Shown here: in pieces, positions 44,976 through 54,274 of the stretch
How positions within the stretch are numbered: position 1 is the first letter of the stretch
Layout of the letters: every line of letters starts with the position of its first letter
From: Alishewanella jeotgali KCTC 22429
GTDB taxonomy: Bacteria; Pseudomonadota; Gammaproteobacteria; Enterobacterales; Alteromonadaceae
DNA: 64,000 nucleotides
Assembly (NCBI RefSeq): GCF_000245735.1
Contig: NZ_AHTH01000048.1
Location: 62,001 to 126,000, forward strand
Direction of reading: 5' to 3'
Position numbers and translations under genes: made by a program
Notes under the pieces: model-generated
What the model saw: only the letters and a program-made list of their open reading frames with translations
Told to the model about the DNA's origin: nothing
The model's database searches: none

Positions 44976-45740
44976 TTAGAGCAAGCTATTGAGTAATTTA
45001 CGGGTGTAGTCATGGCGCGGCGCACGAAAAACCTCGGCCGTGGGGCCATAATCCGTTGTTTCGCCTTCTGACAATACCAACATATCATCACTCAGATGCT
45101 GTACCAGCTGCAGGTTATTGGTAATCAGCAGATAGGCCAGATCGTTTTTTTGCTGTAATTCCAGCAGCAGATTAACGATTTGGGCGCGCAGGGATGGGTC
45201 CAGTGCCGACAGGGCCTGATCAAGAATTAACAGCTTGGGATCGAGGATCAAGGCTCTGGCCAGTGCCACCCGTTGTAGCTGCCCGCCGGAAAACATATGT
45301 GGATAAAACTCAGCATGTTCGTCTAATAAACCAAGCTGACGTAGTGTCTGGCGGATCTTGGTGCGGCGTTGCGTCGGGTCGAGAATGGTGCTGAACCGTA
45401 GTACATCTTCCAGCATCTGACCGACTTTCTGCAATGGGTTCAGTGATTGACTGGCATCCTGAAAAATAAAGCGGATCACATGGTTATACTTTTTATAGTG
45501 GCTGATCTCCACCGGCTCGCCAGCCAGGCGGATCACCCCGCTATCCGGTTTTTCGATCCCAACCAGTAACTTCGCTAGGGTACTTTTACCCGAGCCGGTT
45601 TCGCCGACTATCGCCAGGGTTTTACCAGACTGCAAACTAAAGCTGATATCGCGTAACGCCTGGATCCGTTTACGCCGGAATAAACCTAAATGCTTGACGT
45701 AGGTTTTAGACAGCTGTTCAACTTCGAGTAAGTTACTCAT
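44976..45740 (-). CDS. sapF: Peptide ABC transporter ATP-binding protein SapF
   Basis: 254 residues. Second ATPase of the Sap oligopeptide/antimicrobial-peptide importer. Walker A GETGSGKSTLAKLLVG, signature FSGGQLQRVALARAL, Walker B LLILDQALSALDP (Gln where Glu-type DE is commoner). Overlaps sapD by four bases as the last gene of pspF-sapABCDF. Confidence 0.93.
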   Translation of the reverse strand: MSNLLEVEQLSKTYVKHLGLFRRKRIQALRDISFSLQSGKTLAIVGETGSGKSTLAKLLVGIEKPDSGVIRLAGEPVEISHYKKYNHVIRFIFQDASQSLNPLQKVGQMLEDVLRFSTILDPTQRRTKIRQTLRQLGLLDEHAEFYPHMFSGGQLQRVALARALILDPKLLILDQALSALDPSLRAQIVNLLLELQQKNDLAYLLITNNLQLVQHLSDDMLVLSEGETTDYGPTAEVFRAPRHDYTRKLLNSLL

Positions 45741-46732
45741 TTATCACCTTTACCCAGCAGCGGAAAATGACAGCTAAAAAAATGATTTTGTAAGCGTTCC
45801 TGCTGCGGTGTCTTTACACATTCCTTGCGGGCATTCGGACAGCGGGGGCCGAGCCGACAACCGATAGGCAAATGCTGTAACGTTGGAATGCTGCCATGTA
45901 GGGCATAGAGCGGACTTTTGGGGGCCAGCTCGGGTTGAAACTCCGGTACGCTTTTAATCAGGGCGTCGGTATAGGGATGCAAAGGCTGTTGCAGCAAGCT
46001 GGCAGTGTCACCACTTTCGACCAGTTGCCCGCAATATAGGACGCTTAAATTTTGGGTATAACGGGCAACGCTTTCCAGTTCATGACTGATCAGCAGCACT
46101 GCCATACCTTTTAACTGATTAAAACTGGCCAGTAACCGAAATAGTTGTGCCTGGGTGGTGCTCTCCAGCGCCGTGGTGGGTTCATCGGCAATTAGTAGTT
46201 TCGGGTTTTTCGCAATCGCCATCGCGATCATAATTTTTTGACACACCCCTTCTGATAACTGAAACGGATAACTTTGCATCACATTTTGATGATCGCGGAT
46301 CCCAACCTTGTGTAGCAGGGCAATAGCGCGTTTCTTACGCTCAAAGGGTCTTTGCCACCAACGACTCTCCAGCAGATGGCTTGGGATCGCCTCTTCCAGC
46401 TGCTCACCGATTTCTGCGGTCGGATCCAGGCTGCGGCTTGGCTCCTGATAAATCATGGCGATGTCGCGGCCGATAATCTGTCGCCGCTGCTCGCTGCTGA
46501 TCCTGAGTAAGTCTTGCCCTAACCAGTTAAAACGGTCAGCATGCACATGCCAGCGCCGGTTTAACACGCCGACAATGGCCTTGGCCACCAGACTTTTTCC
46601 CGAGCCGGACTCACCGACCAGGCCACGGGTTTCGCCCTCTTTTAATGACAAATTGACCCGGTCAACAGCCCGGATCAACCCATCCGGGGTCTCCAGCTCT
46701 ATGGTCAGGTTTTTAATATCCAGTAGTAGCAT
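45737..46732 (-). CDS. sapD: Peptide ABC transporter ATP-binding protein SapD
   Basis: 331 residues. Walker A GESGSGKSLVAKAIVG; a degenerate signature LSEGVCQKIMIAMAI in place of LSGGQ; Walker B LLIADEPTTAL; the C-terminal oligopeptide-transporter extension has the Cys-containing GCRLGPRCPNARKEC. Overlaps both sapC and sapF. In E. coli SapD also supports Trk potassium uptake. Confidence 0.93.
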   Translation of the reverse strand: MLLLDIKNLTIELETPDGLIRAVDRVNLSLKEGETRGLVGESGSGKSLVAKAIVGVLNRRWHVHADRFNWLGQDLLRISSEQRRQIIGRDIAMIYQEPSRSLDPTAEIGEQLEEAIPSHLLESRWWQRPFERKKRAIALLHKVGIRDHQNVMQSYPFQLSEGVCQKIMIAMAIAKNPKLLIADEPTTALESTTQAQLFRLLASFNQLKGMAVLLISHELESVARYTQNLSVLYCGQLVESGDTASLLQQPLHPYTDALIKSVPEFQPELAPKSPLYALHGSIPTLQHLPIGCRLGPRCPNARKECVKTPQQERLQNHFFSCHFPLLGKGDK

Positions 46733-47625
46733 CAGCCTTCCCGCCTGCGTTGCATGGCGATTTTCAAGCCATCGCCGACCAGATTAACAGAGAGTACAGC
46801 AGTAAAAATCAATAAGCCTGGGATCGCAACGCTGGCCGGCGCCAGATAAATCAGATCCAGCGAGTCATTGATCATCGCACCCCATTCCGCAGTTGGCGCC
46901 TGGGCACCCAGGCTGAGAAAGCCCAGCGCCGCGATATCTAAAATGGCGGTGGATAAGGCCATGGAACACATAATGGTGACTTTCTCCCAAATATTCGGGA
47001 TCACCAACCGGGTCAGAACCTGCCAGTTATTGGCGCCGTCCAGCCGGTAGGCGGTAACGTAGTCCTGCTTCAGTTGTTCAGCAATAGCATTACGAATGCC
47101 GTGTACAAATTGTGGCAGTAGCGCCAGACTAACAGCCCAGGCGGTGTTCGCCAGGCCGGGGCCTAATACCGCGACAATAATAATCGCCAATAGTAGCGAC
47201 GGGATGGTCAGGATTAAATCAAGTAAATGATTGAAAAAGCTTGATTTAACGCCACGGCTCATTCCAGCCAGTGCGCCCAGTGCCAGACCGGCGATTAAGG
47301 CTCCCAGCACCGTGACCAGTGCCAGACCGAAGGTATAGGTAGTACCCTTGAGCATTCTGGACAGCAAATCCCGCCCCAGATCATCGGTACCAAAGGGATA
47401 CTGTACCAGACCTTGTTCTGACCAGGACGGCGGTAACAGTAATAAATGGTCGGCCTGCAGATAGGGGTCATGTGGTGTCAGTAGCGGCGCCAGAATACTC
47501 AGTAACAAAAAACCGGCAAACAAGGCCAGGCCAAACAGGGCACTGTGCTGGCGCGCAAATTCACGCCACAGCTGCACCAGAGGGGAGCGGTTATTTTCTT
47601 CAAAATACAAGCGAAACTTCTGCAT
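46732..47625 (-). CDS. sapC: Peptide ABC transporter permease SapC
   Basis: 297 residues with about six membrane helices and the DppC-type N-terminal extension (WREFARQHSALFGLALFAGF). The EAA loop for contact with the ATPases lies in AYRLDGANNWQVLTRLVIPN. Stop overlaps sapD start; the start is 1 bp after the sapB stop. Confidence 0.93.
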   Translation of the reverse strand: MQKFRLYFEENNRSPLVQLWREFARQHSALFGLALFAGFLLLSILAPLLTPHDPYLQADHLLLLPPSWSEQGLVQYPFGTDDLGRDLLSRMLKGTTYTFGLALVTVLGALIAGLALGALAGMSRGVKSSFFNHLLDLILTIPSLLLAIIIVAVLGPGLANTAWAVSLALLPQFVHGIRNAIAEQLKQDYVTAYRLDGANNWQVLTRLVIPNIWEKVTIMCSMALSTAILDIAALGFLSLGAQAPTAEWGAMINDSLDLIYLAPASVAIPGLLIFTAVLSVNLVGDGLKIAMQRRREG

Positions 47626-47626
47626 C

Positions 47627-48643
47627 TTAACGCTTCCTGGCCAGCGGGTTGAAGAACGTATGCAGGATTTCGGTCAGCATATTAACCGTAATCACCAGTA
47701 CCGAAATAATCATTAATCCGGCCTGGATCGCCGGGAAATTGCGCTGATAGATGCTGTCGATCAGCCAGCGGCCAATACCAGGCCAGGAGAAGATCACTTC
47801 GGTTAGCATGGCAAGCGTGATCAGGGTGCTAAACTGCAGGCCGATTTGCCGGATCACCGGTAACAGGGCATTGCGCAGACCATGGCGGTACAGCACCTGC
47901 AAGCGGCTTAACCCCTTGGCTTTTGCGGTTTTAATATAGCTTTGCTCCCAGACATCCAGCATCGCATCGCGCACAAAGCGGATCATCACAGTGGTTGGAA
48001 AGGTCGCCAGCGCTAGTGTGGGTAACAGCAAATGCCGCAAGGCATCCTGCAGCGCCGCCTGGCGGTAGCTGACATCGGACAACAGAATATCGACCAGCAT
48101 AAAACCGGTTTGCGGCGGGATCTCGTAGAGCACGCCAAGGCGGCCACCGGATGGAAACCAGCCCAGACCCACTGCAAATACCATAATCAGCAACAACCCC
48201 CACCAGAATATTGGCAGCGAATAGCCGGTAATGGCTATGGCTGAGATCGCTTTACCGATCACACCATCTGGTTTGATTGCCGCCAGAATACCAAGCGGTA
48301 TGCCGACAAAAAAGGATACCAGCAGGGCGTAGCTGGTTAGCTCCAGCGTTGCCGGTAATACCTGCCTGATCTCAGTTAACAGCGGTTGCTGGCTGGCGAG
48401 AGAGAGTCCCCAATCGCCGTGCCAGAGGCGCTGAATAAAAGCCAGATACTGCTGTAAATAGGAGCCATCGAGCCGGTATGCCAGGGTCAGCTGTTCGCGT
48501 GTGCTGTCATCCAGATAGCGTAAACCGGAGAAGTTTTGTAATGGATCGCCGGGAAACAGGTAGCCGAGGCTAAAGGCGAAAATACTTAAACCTAGTAATA
48601 CGGTGCCAAGTAAAAACAGCCGGCGCAACAGGTAAATCGTCAT
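47627..48643 (-). CDS. sapB: Peptide ABC transporter permease SapB
   Basis: 338 residues, DppB type with about six helices. MTIYLLRRLFLLGTVLLGLS at the N-terminus and the EAA loop SYIKTAKAKGLSRLQVLYRH. Overlaps sapA by four bases. Confidence 0.93.
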   Translation of the reverse strand: MTIYLLRRLFLLGTVLLGLSIFAFSLGYLFPGDPLQNFSGLRYLDDSTREQLTLAYRLDGSYLQQYLAFIQRLWHGDWGLSLASQQPLLTEIRQVLPATLELTSYALLVSFFVGIPLGILAAIKPDGVIGKAISAIAITGYSLPIFWWGLLLIMVFAVGLGWFPSGGRLGVLYEIPPQTGFMLVDILLSDVSYRQAALQDALRHLLLPTLALATFPTTVMIRFVRDAMLDVWEQSYIKTAKAKGLSRLQVLYRHGLRNALLPVIRQIGLQFSTLITLAMLTEVIFSWPGIGRWLIDSIYQRNFPAIQAGLMIISVLVITVNMLTEILHTFFNPLARKR

Positions 48644-50250
48644 GGTTGCACCCGTCTGGCCTGAAATAAGGCAATACCACCATAGGGGTTAATGCTGACG
48701 CCCTCTACCTGCGAGTTCAGCGCCTGGATCCGCTGCGAATGCGCCATAGCAACCAGAGGGAGCTCGTTATGCAGATATTGTTGGGCTGCCAGGTAGTAAC
48801 TACGTCTTTGCTGCTGATCGCTGGTCAGCAGCGCCTGATTAATCATGCGGTCAAAGACCGGATCACACCACAGGGCCCGGTTAGAGCCGCTGTCTGCGGC
48901 TGCACAGCTAAGCAGTGGCCGGAAAAAGTTATCCGGATCGGCATTGTCCGCGGCCCAGCCAATCAGTACGGAATCATGCTCGCCCTGGCTGAGCCGGCGG
49001 CGGAAAGCATTCCACTCGTAGCTGACAATGCTGGCATTAACCCCGATCTGCGCCAAATCGGCCTGCAGCAACTCAGCCATTTTCAGCGCATTGGGGTTGT
49101 ACAAACGTTGTACCGGCATCGCCCAGATGTTCATATTAAAGCCATTGCCATAACCGGCCTCGGCCAGCAGCTCGCGCGCCCGTTGTGGGTTATATTCATG
49201 TAACGGAATTTGCGGGTTAAAGGCCCAGGAAGTCGGCGGCAATACGGAGCGGGCAGCGGTGGCCTGATTAAAATAAACGGCTTGCAAAATCGCCCGTTGA
49301 TTGATCGCCAGCGATAACGCCTGGCGTACCTTAACATTGTCAAAGGGCGCTTTGCGGGTATTAAAGGCCCAGAAACCGACATTCATACTGGTGCTTTCCT
49401 GCACCCGGACATCAGGCCGCTCGGTGATTAGCGCCAGCTCGGCCAGTCGCGGGTAAGCAATAATGTCGCACTCATGGGTTAACAACTTGGCCATTCGTCG
49501 GGCGTTATTCGGCACTATATCAAATACCAGCTGTGCCATCGCTGCTTCCCCACGCCAGTAGTTGGCATGCCGGTAAAAGCGCACCAGAACATCCTTTTGG
49601 TACTCGCGGAAGAAAAACGGCCCTGTACCAACCGGCAGACTATCAATTTGTGCCGGCCGGCCGCTGGCCAGTAACTGCCCGGCATATTCAGCCGACAGAA
49701 TAGCGGCAAAATCCGTGGCCAGATTGGACAGGAAAGAGCTGTCGGGCCGGCTAAGCTGAAACTGCACGGTAAGCGGACCCGTTGCCCGCACTTCGGTTAC
49801 CAGAGCAGTCCAGTCAACACTCTGAAAATAGGGATAGACAGCACCACCGACAGCATGGAAAGGATGGTCTGGCTGTAAAATACGATTAAAAGTAAAGACC
49901 ACATCGGCTGCCTGCAATGGTCTGCTGGGGGTAAAATAATGTGTCTGATGAAACTGCACATCGGGTCTGAGCTGAAACTCATAGGTTCTGCCGTCGGCAG
50001 AGCGCTGCCAGCTGCTGGCCAGAGCCGGCAGCAGATCGCCACTTTGCGGGTCAATATCCAGCAGCCGGTCGTACAGTTGCTGGCTGATAATATCAATGGT
50101 GGTGCCAGAGGTCACCCGCTGTGGATTAAAATGTTCCGGTGAGCCCTCTGCGCAATAGACTAAACCGCCCTCACGCAGCGGGCCCTGATCCCGGCTGCAG
50201 CCGCCGAGCAGGGCAACACAAAGCAGGCTTAAACAAGACAGATATTTCAC
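48640..50250 (-). CDS. sapA: Peptide ABC transporter substrate-binding protein SapA, probable lipoprotein
   Basis: 536 residues from a GTG start, SBP family 5. The N-terminus MKYLSCLSLLCVALLGGC carries a lipobox with C18, so it is likely anchored as a lipoprotein rather than free in the periplasm. GLVYCAEGSPEHFNPQRVTS is typical of SapA. In pathogens it binds antimicrobial peptides and heme; in a free-living host short peptides are more likely. It overlaps pspF (GTGA). Confidence 0.92.
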   Translation of the reverse strand: MKYLSCLSLLCVALLGGCSRDQGPLREGGLVYCAEGSPEHFNPQRVTSGTTIDIISQQLYDRLLDIDPQSGDLLPALASSWQRSADGRTYEFQLRPDVQFHQTHYFTPSRPLQAADVVFTFNRILQPDHPFHAVGGAVYPYFQSVDWTALVTEVRATGPLTVQFQLSRPDSSFLSNLATDFAAILSAEYAGQLLASGRPAQIDSLPVGTGPFFFREYQKDVLVRFYRHANYWRGEAAMAQLVFDIVPNNARRMAKLLTHECDIIAYPRLAELALITERPDVRVQESTSMNVGFWAFNTRKAPFDNVKVRQALSLAINQRAILQAVYFNQATAARSVLPPTSWAFNPQIPLHEYNPQRARELLAEAGYGNGFNMNIWAMPVQRLYNPNALKMAELLQADLAQIGVNASIVSYEWNAFRRRLSQGEHDSVLIGWAADNADPDNFFRPLLSCAAADSGSNRALWCDPVFDRMINQALLTSDQQQRRSYYLAAQQYLHNELPLVAMAHSQRIQALNSQVEGVSINPYGGIALFQARRVQP

Positions 50251-51338
50251 TGCTGACTATCCAGTAACTGATATTTTTTCATATACCCCCTGAGCTGATG
50301 ATAGGTCAGTCCCAGCACATCGGCGGTTTTTTTCTGATTATACTGACAAGCTGCCAGTGCTTGCTTAATTAAGCGCACCTCAAAGTCCTGCGACAGCGTT
50401 TTAAAATCCAGGTTGCCGGAAAAATCAAACTCTGCGGCAACGCCTTGTACTGCCGCCGAGCCGGGCTGTAGGGCCGATGCCAGGGGCTGCGTTGCCTGCG
50501 GTAGCGGCTCAGATAGCACCCGGCTCACTGGTGCTTTGATCCTTTTCTGAGGCCGGTAGGCTGATTCAAAGGGGTCGAGCTGAATAGTATGTACCGGCAC
50601 ATAGCCATTATTGTTGCGGTATACGGCGCGCTCAACCACGTTTTTCAACTCCCGTACATTACCGGGCCAGTCGTAGTCCAGCAGCGTTTTCTTAGCTTTT
50701 TCAGTAAAGCCGCTGAATAACTCCAGCCCCAGCTCGCGTGCCATGTTGATGGCAAAGTGCTCCGCCAGCAGCAGAATATCCTCCCGGCGCTCGCGCATCG
50801 GCGGCAGAGTGATCACATCAAACGCCAGACGGTCCAGTAAATCTGCCCGAAATTCGCCTTGTTCTGCCATCGAGGGCAGATCTTCATTGGTGGCGCAGAC
50901 CAGGCGCACATCCACCCGCACCGGCCGGCTGCCACCAACCCGCTCAAATTCACCATATTCAATAACCCGCAGCAATTTTTCCTGCACCATGGCCGGGGTA
51001 TTGGCCAATTCGTCCAAAAACAGGGTGCCGCCATTGGCGCGCTCAAAGCGGCCCTCATGGCGTTTACTGGCGCCGGTAAAGGCACCGGCTTCATGCCCGA
51101 ACAGTTCGCTTTCTAATAAATTTTCGTTTAAGGCGGCACAGTTCAGCGTAAGATATTGTTGATCCCAGCGCTGCGACAGAAAGTGCAGGCGGGCTGCAAT
51201 CAGCTCTTTACCGGTACCGCGCTCGCCAATGATCAGCACCGGCTTATCCAGCGGCGCCAGTTGTGACACCTGATCCAGCACGTTTAAAAAACTGTTGGCC
51301 TGGCCTAGCAGGTTATCTTGTTGGAACTTCCTATTCAT
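50247..51338 (-). CDS. pspF: Phage shock protein operon activator PspF
   Basis: 363 residues. Sigma-54 activator of pspA, held inactive by PspA. It lacks a receiver domain, as PspF does. Walker A GERGTGKELIAARL, the sigma-54 contact motif GAFTGA in GHEAGAFTGASKRH, Walker B GGTLFLDEL, and a C-terminal Fis-type HTH (KKTADVLGLTYHQLRGYMKK). It diverges from pspA and is the first gene of a unit with sapABCDF, overlapping sapA. Confidence 0.95.
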   Translation of the reverse strand: MNRKFQQDNLLGQANSFLNVLDQVSQLAPLDKPVLIIGERGTGKELIAARLHFLSQRWDQQYLTLNCAALNENLLESELFGHEAGAFTGASKRHEGRFERANGGTLFLDELANTPAMVQEKLLRVIEYGEFERVGGSRPVRVDVRLVCATNEDLPSMAEQGEFRADLLDRLAFDVITLPPMRERREDILLLAEHFAINMARELGLELFSGFTEKAKKTLLDYDWPGNVRELKNVVERAVYRNNNGYVPVHTIQLDPFESAYRPQKRIKAPVSRVLSEPLPQATQPLASALQPGSAAVQGVAAEFDFSGNLDFKTLSQDFEVRLIKQALAACQYNQKKTADVLGLTYHQLRGYMKKYQLLDSQQ

Positions 51339-51462
51339 GAGCAGCCATAAGTTAGCGAAAATTACTAATAAATAGTGTATTTCATAACGTGACTAAGCGA
51401 TAGTTGAATTTTAAAATAAAAAATAATGTTATATTTCAACTAGTTAATCTGATTTTGCAAGT

Positions 51463-51477
51463 TGGCAAGAAACCTGA
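51463..51477 (+). promoter_or_regulatory. pspA: Sigma-54 type promoter for pspABC
   Basis: TGGCAAGAAACCTGA has the -24 GG (51464-51465) ten bases from the -12 position (GA at 51476-51477 instead of GC). The divergent pspF encodes the matching activator. AT-rich DNA between it and pspF could hold the PspF sites. Confidence 0.6.
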
Positions 51478-51525
51478 ATAACAAAAGGTGTCGATGTCAG
51501 TCATCATTAAACAGAGGTAATTATT

Positions 51526-52191
51526 ATGGGTATTTTTTCACGCTTCTCCGATATCGTGAACTCCAATATCAACGCTTTACTGGATAAAGCGGAAGATCCG
51601 GAGAAAATGGTCCGCCTGATTATTCAGGAAATGGAAGATACACTGGTCGAAGTCCGCTCTTCTTCAGCGAAAACCATCGCGGAGAAAAAAGAGTTACAAC
51701 GCCTGATCAACCGGCTGCAGGAAGAAGCCGCAGACTGGCAGGCGAAGGCCGAACTGGCATTGTCAAAGGAACGTGACGATCTGGCACGCTCTGCCCTGAT
51801 TGAACGGGAGAAAGCCAGCGAACAAGCCGATGCAGTTGCCCGTGACATTGCTAATCTGGATGAGCATATCAGCAAGTTACAGGACGAAGTCGCCCAGTTA
51901 CAGGAAAAGCTGGCCGATGCCAAAGCACGGCAAAAGAGCATGTTAATGCGCCGTCAGACCGTTGCTAACCGTCTGGAAGTGAAGAAAACACTGGATAGCA
52001 ACAAAATTAACGATGCGATGTACAAATTTGAGCGTTACGAGCAGAAAATTGATACGCTGGAAGCTCAGGTTGAAGCCTATGATTTAGGTAAGAAATCGTT
52101 AAAAGACGAATTTGCTGAGCTGGCTGCGCAAGACAAAATTGACCAGGAACTGGCTGCTCTGAAAGCCAAAATGCAGAACAAAGACGCCTGA
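51526..52191 (+). CDS. pspA: Phage shock protein A
   Basis: 221 residues, almost wholly coiled coil, PspA/IM30/ESCRT-III family. The amphipathic N-terminal helix (MGIFSRFSDIVNSNINALLD) binds stressed membrane; in the free state PspA inhibits PspF. AGAGGTAA lies before the ATG. First gene of pspABC-ycjXF. Confidence 0.97.
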   Translation: MGIFSRFSDIVNSNINALLDKAEDPEKMVRLIIQEMEDTLVEVRSSSAKTIAEKKELQRLINRLQEEAADWQAKAELALSKERDDLARSALIEREKASEQADAVARDIANLDEHISKLQDEVAQLQEKLADAKARQKSMLMRRQTVANRLEVKKTLDSNKINDAMYKFERYEQKIDTLEAQVEAYDLGKKSLKDEFAELAAQDKIDQELAALKAKMQNKDA

Positions 52192-52221
52192 GTACAGGCG
52201 TCCTTTTTGAAGGACTAACGA

Positions 52222-52461
52222 ATGGATATTCATGAGATTATTTTTGTGCCACTGATCCTGTTTATGATCTTTGTGGCACCGCTGTGGGTGATTATGCACT
52301 ACCGCAGTAAAAATAAGATTAAACAGGGCCTGAGTGATGCTGAGTTGAACCAGTTGAACGAGTTGACCGTCAGAGCTGAGAAAATGGCCGAGCGGATCAA
52401 AACCCTGGAAGCCATTTTAGATGCCGACAGCCCAAGATGGAGGAATCAGCATGGTCAGTAA
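52222..52461 (+). CDS. pspB: Phage shock protein B
   Basis: 79 residues. One N-terminal membrane helix (IIFVPLILFMIFVAPLWVIM) and a C-terminal leucine-zipper-like coiled coil. With PspC it senses membrane stress and draws PspA away from PspF. Its end overlaps pspC by 11 bp. Confidence 0.95.
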   Translation: MDIHEIIFVPLILFMIFVAPLWVIMHYRSKNKIKQGLSDAELNQLNELTVRAEKMAERIKTLEAILDADSPRWRNQHGQ

Positions 52462-52867
52462 AAAGCGTGAACTGTTACGGGACGACGAGAACGGCAAAAT
52501 CGCCGGGGTCTGCGCCGGTATTGCGGATTACTTCGGCTGGGAATTGTGGCTGGTGCGGATCATTACTGTCTCGGCGTTCTTCCTCGGCGGTGGTGGCATT
52601 GTACTGGTGCTCTATATTGCGGCCTGGGTGGTGCTGGAAAAAAAGTCGAAAGCGGCTTTTGCCGCCGGCTCGACTGAGGCTAGCCAGGATTATGCCAATA
52701 AGCCGGTGGAGTTAAAAACCCGGGTTTGGCAGCGAGGTGAGTCACCACGTCAGGCGTTGCAACACCTGAATCATCAGTTTAACAGCATGGAGCTGAAATT
52801 GCGGGATATGGAGCGGCATGTCACATCCAGCCGCTTTCAGCTGAACCGTGAATTTAATAACCTGTAA
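52451..52867 (+). CDS. pspC: Phage shock protein C
   Basis: 138 residues from the ATG at 52451, which follows GGAGG; a start ten codons earlier lies deeper in pspB and is less likely. PspC domain (KIAGVCAGIADYFGWELWLV) with two hydrophobic segments, then a C-terminal helical tail. Confidence 0.94.
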   Translation: MVSKKRELLRDDENGKIAGVCAGIADYFGWELWLVRIITVSAFFLGGGGIVLVLYIAAWVVLEKKSKAAFAAGSTEASQDYANKPVELKTRVWQRGESPRQALQHLNHQFNSMELKLRDMERHVTSSRFQLNREFNNL

Positions 52868-52888
52868 CCCCTGACTGTCGGACTGCGC

Positions 52889-54274
52889 ATGAGTTGGTTG
52901 GAAAGTATTCAGTATCACGGCCGGCAACTTGGCCATCGCACTCTGGACCGGCACCTGCGGCTTGGCGTTACCGGGCTGAGCGGTGCCGGCAAAACCGCCT
53001 TTATCAGTTCACTGGTGCATCAGTTGACCGTCGGCGACCAAACAGCGCATCTGCCTTTTTTTAGCGTGCTACAACAGGGGCGTTATCTCGGTGGCCGGCT
53101 GGCACAAAACCAGCCGCTGGCGATCCCCCGCTTTCCGTATGAGCAGAATTTACGCTATCTGAGCGCTGAGCCAGCGCAATGGCCACCGTCAACCACCGGC
53201 TGGAGCCAGCTTAACCTGAGCTTGCGCTACCGCCCGCAGGGCGCTATTCGGTCACGGTTGCAGCAACATAGCGAGCTGCAGCTGGAAATTATTGATTACC
53301 CGGGAGAATGGCTGCTCGATTTGCCGCTGCTACAGCAGGATTACCGGCAATGGTCAACATTTTGCTGGCAACTGTTTCAACAGCCACACCGTCAGGCCAG
53401 CAGTGTGGCGTTTAAAGCACTTTTGCAGCAGTGTGATTTACAGAGCCTGTCTGAGGTACAACTGCAAGAGCTGACAGAGAGTTACCGCAGCCTGCTGCTG
53501 CAATACAGTCAGCAGAGCGGTTGTTATCTGCAGCAACCCGGTCGGTTACTGATCCCCGGTGAACTGGCCGGCGCGCCGATGCTACAACTGTTTCCGTTAT
53601 TGCCGGAGCAACTGGAAACAGATTCGCCGCTATTGCGTCGCATGACCGAGCATTATCAAAGCTACTGTGATTATGTGATCAAGCCTTTTTACCGGCAGCA
53701 TTTTTCAAGGCTCGACCGTCAGGTGGTGCTGGTGGACTGTCTGGCTGCATTAAACGCCGGTTACAGTGCGGTACAGGAGTTACAGCAGGCACTCGGCTTG
53801 ATAATGCAAAGCTTTCGCTATGGCCCGGCCAGCTTGCTAAGCCGGTTATTTCAGCCGCAGATCAGCAAGGTACTGTTTGCCGCCAGTAAGGCGGATCATG
53901 TGACGCCGGACCAGCATAAGGCCCTGACGTTATTGCTGCAGCAGTTGTTGCAGCAACCGATCAAACAAAGCGTCTATGCCAGTGCGGCCACTGAAGCGAT
54001 GGCGATTGCAGCTGTGCGCGCCAGTCAGGCTGGCTTTGTGTTGCAGCAGGGGCAACGCCAGCCTTGTATCAGCGGCCGTGATCTGGCAACTGGCGAGCCG
54101 GTGACCCTGTATCCGGGCGAAGTGCCGGCGCAGATCCCGCCGGCCGGTTTGTATCAGCAACATCAGTTTCAATTTCCAGCCTTATTGCCGACAACGCAGG
54201 CCGCCGCCTTACCTTTACCCCATGTCCGGATGGATCATGTGCTGGAGTTTTTGCTCGGAGACAAACTACGATGA
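52889..54274 (+). CDS. ycjX: YcjX-like P-loop protein
   Basis: 461 residues, DUF463. The Walker A GLSGAGKTAFISSL is at about residues 29-42 and EIIDYPGEWLLDLPLL is the family's second motif. Conserved next to psp genes; a role in envelope stress is inferred from linkage. Unusually rich in Gln. Overlaps ycjF by four bases. Confidence 0.92.
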   Translation: MSWLESIQYHGRQLGHRTLDRHLRLGVTGLSGAGKTAFISSLVHQLTVGDQTAHLPFFSVLQQGRYLGGRLAQNQPLAIPRFPYEQNLRYLSAEPAQWPPSTTGWSQLNLSLRYRPQGAIRSRLQQHSELQLEIIDYPGEWLLDLPLLQQDYRQWSTFCWQLFQQPHRQASSVAFKALLQQCDLQSLSEVQLQELTESYRSLLLQYSQQSGCYLQQPGRLLIPGELAGAPMLQLFPLLPEQLETDSPLLRRMTEHYQSYCDYVIKPFYRQHFSRLDRQVVLVDCLAALNAGYSAVQELQQALGLIMQSFRYGPASLLSRLFQPQISKVLFAASKADHVTPDQHKALTLLLQQLLQQPIKQSVYASAATEAMAIAAVRASQAGFVLQQGQRQPCISGRDLATGEPVTLYPGEVPAQIPPAGLYQQHQFQFPALLPTTQAAALPLPHVRMDHVLEFLLGDKLR

